Notes under the pieces: generated by a model
Seen by the model: only the letters and a program-made list of their open reading frames with translations
What the model was told of the DNA's origin: nothing
Database searches by the model: none
Position numbers and translations under genes: made by a program
Origin: Rallus limicola
Taxonomy: Eukaryota > Chordata > Aves > Gruiformes > Rallidae
Direction: 5' to 3'
Length of the DNA: 64,000 nucleotides
NCBI GenBank assembly: GCA_022605955.1
Contig: JAKCOZ010000008.1
Location: 7,876,001-7,940,000 of the forward strand
Part shown: piece by piece, positions 12,001 to 19,800 of the stretch
Numbering within the stretch: position 1 is the stretch's first letter
Layout of the letters: each line of letters starts with the position of its first letter

Positions 12001-14662
12001 GAGAAGCTTGATGTGTGAGCTTTCTAGAAGGGTTTGGAGCAGGGCATGTTTTAAGCAGAGGATTTTGGTAAACATGATTGTGCTTCTTGTGCAGATCAAG
12101 AGTCAACAGTGCTCCCTGCAACGTGGGATGATATGAAAAACCAGCGGCTCAAAATAGTGGAACTAAAACCAGAAACAAGAGAGTATAGAGATGTGCAGGA
12201 GAGGTTTCTGAAGACCTGTCAGTCACTTAAAATTGAAAAGGTAAAAAGCATGTCCTCATTTCTGAGCATATTGATAACAAGTGGTGAAGAATACCACCAA
12301 CAACGGAAAACTAAATTCCACTGAGATTTCTGAGGATGGACAAGTCTATGGCTGTCTCTACTTTGAACCAGCATCAGTTTAATGCTGCAGTTAAGATATG
12401 TGGAGCAAGTCTTATAGTTGCCTCTTCTGCACCCAGTGAGACTGCTCTTTCTTTAAATAACTCTTGCTACAGTAGAGCACAGCATTTGCTTGCTTAAGCC
12501 ATGTATGCTTTGCAGGTAGGCATGTCATTTGTACCCCAAAAACCTGCAAAACTGTCTTATATTATTTCCCATGGAGTCTTTTTATCATGTTTTAAGTGGG
12601 TTTCTGCTGCTTGTCATGCCAAAGTTTGGAGTGACTGGACTGATTTATTTCATAATCTAGTGTATGTGCACTGGAGCTAGGAAGAGAATCATGGAAGTAG
12701 ATTGAATTGTTGATTTTTCATGTTGCAGACCCAGGTGGCAGCTCAGTATCAAACAGCCACTCAGTTGCTCCCCCCACCCCCACCCCCCTCAGTGTGTGGG
12801 GGGGTAGGGGGAAGGAAAGAAAAATGATTTGGAGACAAATGCAAACCTCGTGGGTTGGGATAAAGTCAATTTATTGGGACAGGAAAGGGAGGGAGAAATA
12901 ACAGTAACAGGGCTGTCCTGGCTTTGGCTAGGATGGAGTTAATTTCTAGCAGCAGATGGAAAGCAGAATTTGGGAGCTGGGATAAGAGCAGTGCTGATAC
13001 CACACTGATGTTTCTAGTTGTTGCCAAGAAATCAAGGACTTTTCAGTTGTTCATATTTCCCTGCTAAGGAGAAGGGAGGGTATACAGCCAGGACAGGTAA
13101 CCCAAACTGGCCAAAGGGGATATTCTATGCCAATTCTGTCATGCTCAGCATAAAAGCAAGGCTGGTGGGGGGAGGAGCAGGACATGATGTTTTGGGATGG
13201 TCTGGTTTCAGGATGGCTCTGAGCTGTATGGCCGAAGTTGTGCAGCTTGGTGAGAAACTGCATCATGTACCACCAGGTTCATATATTTTGTTATAAAGTC
13301 CTGTTAATATTATTGTGTCTATCTCTCTGCTGTCCCAGTAAACTATCCTTATCCCAACCTGTGAGGTTTTGTTTTTTTGGGTTTTCGTCTTCCTCCCTTT
13401 CCCTGCTCTCTCAATCCTCACCTTCCCTTCACCCCCCGCTCCCTCTTAAAGAACAAAAGGCTGTGTGGTGCTCAGCTCTCAGCTGGGGCAAAACTAGGAC
13501 ACAGGACTTACAGTAAAATATACAAAACTGGCAATACACAATGCAGTTTCTCACTGAACTGCACAGCTCAGAGCTATCCCAAGGCTGGACCATCCCTGGG
13601 CCTGGAGCTGTGCACCCCTCCTCCACCAGCCCCTCTTTATGCTGAGCGTGACATCCATGGTATGGAATAGCCCCTTTGGCCAGTCTGGGTCAGCTCTCCT
13701 GGCTGTGTACCTTCCCAGCTTCCTGTGTGCCCCTCGCCTCCTCGTTAGGAGGGCAGTGAGAGAGGCTGAAAAGTCCTTGACTGCTTGGTAACAACTGGAA
13801 ACATCGGTGTGTTATCAACACTGCTCTCATCCTAACTCCCAAACATAGCACTGTACCTGCTGCTTGGAAGAAAAATCACTCTATCCTAGCTGAACCCAGG
13901 ACATGGATGCACTAATGTTTTTCGTGACGACAACCTGGAGAAAATGAATGTGTCTTATTTTCAAACTTTGCAGATTGAAAGGGTACAGAACCCATTTTTT
14001 TGGAAGGCCTACCAAATAAAAAAGCGTGAAATGGATAACAAAAATGGCAACAGAAATAATGAGAGGCTTCTGTTTCATGGGACAAGTAAGGAGTCGTTAA
14101 CCTTGATTAACAACTATGGATTTAACCGGAGCTATGCTGGATTGCACGGTAATGTGAATTTCAAAACACCCCTTGTTTACCTGAACAGGCCTAGGACCAG
14201 GGTGCCATGCCATCTCTGGAGTCCTGCCTTGTGGGCAAAACTATTTGTTTTGTTACTTCCCCCTATTGCAAATAAAAAGCAAAATTGTCAAAAGCTCTAC
14301 GGGGTCTGATGATGGCAGTTGAGTGATTGGTGCTACCCCTGTGCTCACAGACGTTTGTTTTTCTGCCTACAGCTGCACAGTATGGAAACGGGACGTACTT
14401 CGCCGTTAACGCTAGCTATTCTGCCAGCGACACCTACTCCAAACCAGATGCCAATGGGAAGAAATACATGTACTTGGCTCGAGTCCTTGTTGGAGAATAT
14501 TCCTTGGGGACAAAAGGATCAATTACTCCAGGAGCAAAAAATCCCAATAACTCTATAGATCTGTTTGACAGTTCAACTGATGATTTGAAGCAGCCAAACA
14601 TGTTCATTATATTTAATGATATTCAAGCTTACCCAGAATATCTTATCACTTTCACTAGATAA
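31..14662 (+). CDS. PARP14: PARP14 copy A, mono-ADP-ribosyltransferase 14, 5'-partial (13 exons in window)
   Basis: Exons read as 31-267, 1119-3376, 5017-5250, 5516-5737, 6327-6417, 7362-7511, 8014-8076, 9096-9263, 10099-10305, 10404-10997, 12095-12240, 13974-14148 and 14373-14662 (TAA stop). All junctions are GT-AG and the frame stays open for about 1611 codons. The first exon has a strong pyrimidine tract and AG at 29-30, so exons 1-4 lie upstream. Domain order is RRM/KH-like repeats, macrodomain 1, macrodomain 2, macrodomain 3, KH-like plus WWE, and the ART domain, which is the PARP14 architecture. In the family the ART domain mono-ADP-ribosylates proteins and the macrodomains bind or remove ADP-ribose; PARP14 acts in interferon, STAT6 and antiviral responses. 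Nothing suggests a pseudogene. Oddities are the macrodomain 1 tract nearly identical to the downstream copy and a substituted Asn in macrodomain 2. Introns hold CR1 and LTR insertions. Confidence 0.93.
2670..3225 (+). other. PARP14: PARP14-A macrodomain 1 coding segment
   Basis: It lies within the large exon 1119-3376. It shows the macrodomain signature VVNASNEDL, a Gly-Gly-Leu loop (HIGGLAEAL), an internal IHAVGPRW strand and the phosphate loop [11 protein letters not shown]. In human PARP14 this module binds ADP-ribose and has been described as an ADP-ribosylhydrolase. Here the ligand-contacting motifs are intact. Nucleotides 2701-3012 differ from copy B 24304-24615 at only two positions. 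Confidence 0.92.
3586..3837 (+). mobile_element. CR1 LINE 3' fragment
   Basis: The plus-oriented CR1 tail includes GGCTGCCCAGGGAGGTGGTG, GGTCCCTTCCAACC and the terminal ATTCTATGAT. It is 5'-truncated, as is usual for CR1, and lies in a PARP14-A intron directly after the large exon. Confidence 0.85.
5017..5737 (+). other. PARP14: PARP14-A macrodomain 2 (exons 5017-5250 and 5516-5737), substituted binding Asn
   Basis: The two exons join in phase 0. The phosphate loop [13 protein letters not shown] is intact, as is the C-terminal [14 protein letters not shown] segment. The N-terminal strand reads [10 protein letters not shown] instead of the family's DVVVNSV: codon 5032-5034 is GTC (Val) where copy B has AAC (Asn). 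The strand before the second exon ([10 protein letters not shown]) also differs from the usual IHxVxPxW pattern. Reduced or altered ADP-ribose binding is an inference. Confidence 0.85.
7362..10260 (+). other. PARP14: PARP14-A macrodomain 3 (four exons)
   Basis: It is encoded by 7362-7511, 8014-8076, 9096-9263 and most of 10099-10305. Recognisable pieces are [27 protein letters not shown], the IIHVV strand and the phosphate loop FPAIGTGEAG, ending in [13 protein letters not shown]. Exon sizes 150, 63, 168 and 207 are identical to copy B. Human PARP14 macrodomain 3 is known as an ADP-ribose reader without reported hydrolase activity. Confidence 0.87.
10404..10997 (+). other. PARP14: PARP14-A KH-like and WWE domain exon
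   Basis: This single 594-bp exon encodes a KH-like segment ([20 protein letters not shown]) followed by a WWE domain beginning [15 protein letters not shown] and ending in a [12 protein letters not shown] strand. WWE domains in this family bind ADP-ribose-containing ligands or mediate protein contacts. The Trp of the first WWE motif is present. The exon is four codons shorter than its copy B counterpart. Confidence 0.87.
12721..12913 (-). mobile_element. 3' part of an older LTR, split by a younger LTR
   Basis: Read on the minus strand it carries the LTR 3' landmarks: a TATCCCAACCCACGAGG block and a G-rich/C-rich run, ending near GCAACA. The matching 5' part is at 13502-13903, so the two pieces are one minus-strand LTR interrupted by the insertion at 12914-13501. 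No internal retroviral genes are present. Confidence 0.7.
12914..13501 (+). mobile_element. Solo LTR (ERVL-like), inserted into another LTR
   Basis: It starts TGTCCTGG, ends AGGACA, and contains the shared blocks AGTCAAGGACTTTTCAG-like, GTAAACTATCCTTATCCCAA and a T-rich run. It is colinear with the solo LTR at 18819-19430. Flanks CAGGG and CAGGA suggest a decayed target-site duplication, offset by one base. Confidence 0.75.
13502..13903 (-). mobile_element. 5' part of the older, split LTR
   Basis: On the minus strand it begins TGTCCTGGGTTCAGC at 13903 and includes the AGTCAAGGACTTTTCAGCC block. It breaks off at GTAAGTCCTG, where the 12721-12913 piece resumes. It ends 70 bases before the acceptor of the next PARP14-A exon. 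Confidence 0.72.
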
Positions 14663-16180
14663 GCATTGTGGTTGCAGTAGAGTTTGCATGTCTTCTGGTC
14701 TGTGGGGGGGATCAGAAACACATAATCAAATTCCCCATGAAAACAACAACTACTTTTATAGTATTAATTTCTTTTACATTTAACTGACCTCTGGAAATTC
14801 TTGATAGACTCCTTGTTTACACTTGGAATAGCTGAGCATATTTAACGCTTGAGATGCTGTTATGGGTTACGTATCAAATCTTTTCATTGTATCGGCCTTT
14901 CTCTACAGCCTTATGACCATCCTGGATCCACTAGAGTGGGGAGAGTGCTGGTGGGGGTGTGCAAGGGCTCTTCTTTCAGACACTGCACGACTGCTCAAAG
15001 TTGAGTTTCTTATGGCTTCCTACACTCTGTCAATGACCGTCTGCAGCATGAGTTTTCAATAAAAAATAACTGTAGTTAATGGATTGTGTTTGTGTAAATT
15101 AGCATTGGTTTTCAGCCAGTGCACTTCTATGAAGTTGAAGTCTCAACAAGCTAATTCCTAATGCAATAACTGTCCCTGGCAGGTTAAGAGGACCTTCAGA
15201 AGGTTTTAGGAGTTGTCTGAGTTAACTTCCTCTTCAGTGACATATAAAATGAATTTTGAGAAGGTGCTTCTGTTAGAAAACCTTCCTGTCATTTTAAAGA
15301 ATGAGTAGAGCAAAGAAAAGCAAACATGACTTTGGCAGGGGTTGCAAAGGCTGAAATAATAAGGTTATCTTAAAGGGCTGATGATTAACAAGCCAAAGTT
15401 CAGACTTCTGGGGTTTTTTTTTGGGGGGAGAGGAAGGGGGGGGTACGGGGAAGGGGCAGAGTAATGACATCTTTGTAGCATGTTGATGAAAGAAAAAAGT
15501 CTCAGCCTTAGCTATTGTAAGATGTCTCAGTGAAAAAGCAGAGTGCTGCAGCACCTCCTTGTTCTAGAAATTGTTGACAGCCTCAACTCTATCAGATTTG
15601 CCTGAAGTGGGTGGATGATTAAGACAAAATAACCTGCCTTAACTGATTTACTAAGGTTAAGGTTGTCGTTACTTTAAGGTTTTACTTTGGGTTGGTGTAA
15701 CTCTATGAGCAATAGTCCCTGCAGGGCAGGGTAAACATTGCCGGAGGACAGGTTTTCTAGGGAAAGTGGTGTGAGGTAACAAAGACCTGCAACTAAGTTA
15801 GTGGAGCCAGAAGCATCAGGCTGCTGGTTGATACCCTATCCCTCCTCTGCAGAACTGATGGCTTTGGGCTCAGGTGCTGTCGATGAGGTTGGGATTCTAA
15901 CTGCTGACACTTGAAATCCTCGTGCTTGAAACTGACGCGGGGCGTGGAGGGGTGAAAGTCTGTATTTTGAAAGCAAAATGATGAGGCTTAATCCATCCCT
16001 GAAACAAACACACGTAGCCACAGGTCCAGCTGCGTGACAGCTGCCAAGGGTGATGGCTCAGGGTAGGTCACTGAACTCCCTTTCCGGAGCCAGTAACGCA
16101 TCTATTGTCACCTTGTTCGTCCCCCCAAGAAGCTGTGGAGACCGAGGTGGGCTTTCCCCAGTGCCATGGGCATCAAGGGC
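14663..16180. other. PARP14-A 3' UTR and spacer before PARP14-B
   Basis: About 400 bases of probable 3' UTR are followed by roughly 1.1 kb of spacer. I see no coding exon here; the small open frames are not conserved-looking. A G-rich stretch lies at 15418-15457. GC content rises from about 16100 into the next CpG island. Confidence 0.6.
15058..15063 (+). terminator. Polyadenylation signal of PARP14-A
   Basis: AATAAA lies 396 bases after the TAA stop in AT-rich sequence, followed by GT-rich sequence about 20 bases on. It is the most plausible 3' end for copy A. Confidence 0.65.
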
Positions 16181-16870
16181 AGAGCAGAAGCCTTCCGCGC
16201 TGGGCTGCGCGCAGACGCTGAGGAGCCGTGGTTGCTGTCACCCTAAGCCGGGGGGCACAGGGGCGGCCCCCGCCCCCGCAGCGCCGTGCGCTTCTGGCCG
16301 CCATCGCGGAGCGGGCCTGGGGCAGCTGCGGGGCTTGGCAGGGAAGGGAGCGTGAGGGAGCGAAGCTGCGGCCGGCAGGGCCGGCAGCCCGGGCAGCGGC
16401 AGAGGAAGCGGGGCAGGTGCGTGACTGACGGGAAAGGAGGAGTCTCCGCCCCGGCGCAGCGCTACGCCTCGGCCCTCGCTCCCGCCCACCTCCGCGGCCT
16501 GACGGGCTCCGCCGGCTGCCGGGGCCCGCCGGGAGAGGCAGCTGACCGCTCCGCCCTATCGCGCCGGGAAACGAAAGCGAAAGGAGGCCGAGAAAGGAGC
16601 CTGGCGGCCATGGCGGGGCAGGGGCCGGGCGGCTTCCCGCTGCTGGTGAGCGGCGACTGGGGCTCGGCCGAGCCGCCGCCCGCCCTGAAGAAGAAGCTGC
16701 TCTGCTACTTCCAGAGCCAGAAGCGCTCGGGCGGCGGCGAGTGCGAGCTGCGGTCCGGGACCGCGACCGGACAGATCCTGGTCTGCTTCGTCCACCCCGA
16801 GGGTGAGCGGCCGGGGCGGGGAGGGCGTCGGGGGGGCGTGCGGCGGGTCCAGGGGAGCGAGTCCAGGAGC
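16180..16870 (+). promoter_or_regulatory. PARP14: CpG-island promoter of PARP14-B
   Basis: This dense GC- and CpG-rich block spans the first coding exon. The AT-rich sequence on both sides makes the boundaries clear to within about 50 bases. No TATA box is evident near the ATG. The long antisense frame across the block is a composition effect. Confidence 0.75.
16568..16583 (+). promoter_or_regulatory. ISRE/IRF-type element just upstream of PARP14-B ATG
   Basis: The sequence GAAACGAAAGCGAAAG contains three GAAA cores; the last two (16573-16582) match the GAAANNGAAA interferon-stimulated response element core. It ends 27 bases before the ATG at 16610, so it lies in the 5' UTR or at the start site. 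PARP14 is an interferon-stimulated gene in other vertebrates, so a functional STAT1/STAT2/IRF9 or IRF site is likely. This is motif evidence only. Confidence 0.7.
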
Positions 16871-19800
16871 GGACAGGGTGTGAGTTGTAGCTCCCAAGCC
16901 GGAGCATTCTGCGAGCTGGAGCATATACACTGACATGTTGTATATGTGGCTGGTTAGAGCGCAGCACACTCTCAGCAGTGTCTAATGCCATATAGGCCCT
17001 GTGATATGTGCAATACAGAGTGCATCGTATGTGTTTGCTTATACATATATGTCTAATTTCAGTGCTTAGTACTAGCCTCAAGGCTGTATTTTGAATAACA
17101 GTAGGCCATAAGCTAATAAATATATCCTAACCAGGTGTGTATGTACCTATATATTAAATTTCAATATGCAGTAGTAACGCTTGGAACAATAATGCTTAGG
17201 TTGCTCTAGCTTTATACTGTAGCTAAAGGTGTGTGTTTAAAACCATGACATATGCAACGTGCATGTGTTTATATAGGCTTGAGGCAAGGTGGAAAGCATT
17301 TAGCTGTGAATGTGTTAAAACATACACACTTTTTCTTCTTTCTGCTTTATCATGCTTCCCAGTTGCTGACTGGCCCAGCCGGTAAGTTCAGGACATACAG
17401 CCCCAAATCGTTTGGTATTGGCTGGAAAGTGTGGGTCCGGGACCCCCATGCTGCAGCCCCAGCATGGGGCAGCCCTCTGGACACCAGACAGGAAAGGTGT
17501 GCTAGAGCTGAGCTTTGTGTCTCTGGTTGTTCTGCAGAAATAATATCTGCTTCTGTTCTCTTAGCCCTTTTGAGGAGAAAACTCTCCTGGGTGGTGTGGA
17601 TGTAAAGCTCTTTTGTTCTGTGGAACAGCATATGCCTCCTAACGTAAAGGTGGAAAAACGCTATGTAATTTAAAGCTGTGTTTCTGTTCGGGTTGTCACC
17701 GGGGCTCTTCTGGTTTTATTTAGTGAAGCAACGAGTTCTTGAGAGACAGTCACACGAGCTGTCCTTGGGAGAAAAAGGCAAGTTGAAGTTGGTTGTCACA
17801 GACCCTGATAGAGCACTAGCTGCTGAAGAGGAGGCATCTAAAGAAAAAATAGATCCCACAAAGGTGAATAAAAATAATAAAAATCTGCGCTTTGAAATGG
17901 TGGTGAGGCTGTCAAATCGGTTGCTAATACTTTGCTGTCATTTTATTTTAGGCTCTGAATGCCTTGAGCAACCTTCAGACCAAAGGTAAGACACTGTCCA
18001 TCCACGTACTGATTTCTTTGTAGAACAAAACTGTTGGTACATTTCTCTGCACACAGCTCCAGTTCCATGTGAAGTTGTGCTGAGAGTTCCTGTGTTTGGT
18101 AGCCTGACTCAGGTGATGTAGGGGAAGGCGTAGACTTGATCACTGAGGATGGTGTTCACCTTCCCAGACTTAAACCATGCACCTGGTGTTAGCCTCTGAA
18201 ATAGGCTTTTTAATCAGAGGAGCATCTCCAGAGAGGGATTTAGTTCCCTTGTCCTGCATAACTGCTCTAAGATAAGCTCAGCGTGGAAAGATCCTAAGCC
18301 TGAGCCTGGTGGTTTTACTATGAGGAGAATCTGTGAAGGCAAGTGGTACATCTTCTCCAGTACTGCTATGACTTCGGTTAGGTCCTCATCCAGCAATGCT
18401 CTGCTAAGCTTTGTGATTCAGAAAGCAATCAAGAAAGCACCCAAATATACCTGTGTCTGCCAATAGTAAATAGCCCCATGACAGACAAGTTAATCAGGAA
18501 GTTCTTGTTGTTTGCTGTTTTGGGTGGATTTTCTCCTTTCAAAATTGGGTACTCAAAGTTGTCTTTACTATTCTTCAGTTCTGGTAGAGAGAACCTTGAC
18601 AATCTCCAGGTGCTGCTCTTGATCGCTTTGTTGTGTCAGCCTAGCTTTTGGTTTGGGCTTTTTTGCACTTTGGTCATTGCAAATAGAGGAGCATATGATC
18701 CCTGTTGGAGATCTGGAAATTCATAACTAGCATCTGCAGAGCTATTGCATCTGCAGTTATTTCTTTTGTTTTCCTCTGGTCGGGCTTATGCTGCTAGGTA
18801 ATCTGTCTCCTGTAAATGTGTCCTGGTTTCAGTCAGGATAGAGTTAACTTCATTTGCAGCAGTGGATGGAATGCTGTGTTTGGGAGTTAAAATGAAAGCA
18901 GTGCTGATAACACCCTGATGTTTTTAGTTGCAGTCAGACAGTCAAGGACTTTCTCAGCTTCTTTGTATTTCTCTATTCATGAGAAAGGATGGGCGAAGCC
19001 AGGACAGGTGACCCAGATGGGCCAAAGAGGGGAGGGGGGGGGGGGGAGGGCGCGCTGAGGGGGGGAAGAAGAGGGGTGGTTGCGGGACGCGAGGGTCTTG
19101 GGGGACGGTCGGGTTCCAGGACGGCTCTGGGTGGTGCGGCCTGAGTTGTGTGGTTCGGTGAGAAGCTGCATTGTGTATCAATAGTTTCATATTCTTTTGC
19201 TCTAAATCCTGTTAGCATTGTTATATTTTATCTTCCTGTTATCTTAGTAAACTATCCTTATCCCAACCCACGGGCCTCTTAGTTTCTTGGTTTTGGAGTT
19301 ATTTGCCCCTTCCTTTTCCCTTCTCTTGTTTCCCCCCGCCCCCCCCCCTTTCCCTCTTCTCCTGCTCTTTTACTTTAAGGAGCAGGCAGCTGCGTGGATC
19401 TCGGCCCACAGCCGGGGTGAAACCACGACAAAATGTTACGGGTTAGGTATCGGTTGTTGTTGTAACTCAGGAGAGCTTGTGAGCCTGGCAAGCAGACACA
19501 GCTGGCCTGTTTGTGGTGCCACCTGCTCCAGCCTCCCACCCTGCTTCTCTGTCTCCTCAGGGCTGCACCCGCCAGCCACCCTGTTGGGAGCTACACCAGG
19601 ATTTAGGGATTTTTGGGTGCTCTTAAACAAAAGCAAGCAGAGACCTTACCCCCGCCCCCATCCTTGGTGGGTGTACAACTGCTCCACTGAGCTCTTCTCC
19701 CTTCAGTTGTAGGTGCCCTCTGCAATGTCCACCTCAGAGGTGGTGGCCCCAGAGGTTTACACTAAGGATGGTGAGCACCATCCTCTCCCTGGCATGGTGC

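Larger units (their letters stand above)
12095..14662 (+). other. PARP14: PARP14-A ADP-ribosyltransferase domain (three exons)
   Basis: Exons 12095-12240, 13974-14148 and 14373-14662. The triad positions read His (LLFHGT, codon 14076-14078), Tyr ([12 protein letters not shown], codon 14396-14398) and Met ([10 protein letters not shown], codon 14600-14602). The absence of Glu at the third position fits a mono-ADP-ribosyltransferase; human PARP14 has Leu there. The protein ends [11 protein letters not shown]. The 1.7-kb intron between the first two exons carries a nested LTR pair. Confidence 0.92.

Noticed and set aside
31..14662. PARP14-A as a pseudogene
   Set aside because: All thirteen exons keep frame, splice sites, the catalytic His and Tyr, and a proper stop and polyadenylation signal.
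16173..17081. 302-codon antisense open frame over PARP14-B exon 1
   Set aside because: It is arginine/serine/proline low-complexity translation of the CpG island opposite a confirmed exon.
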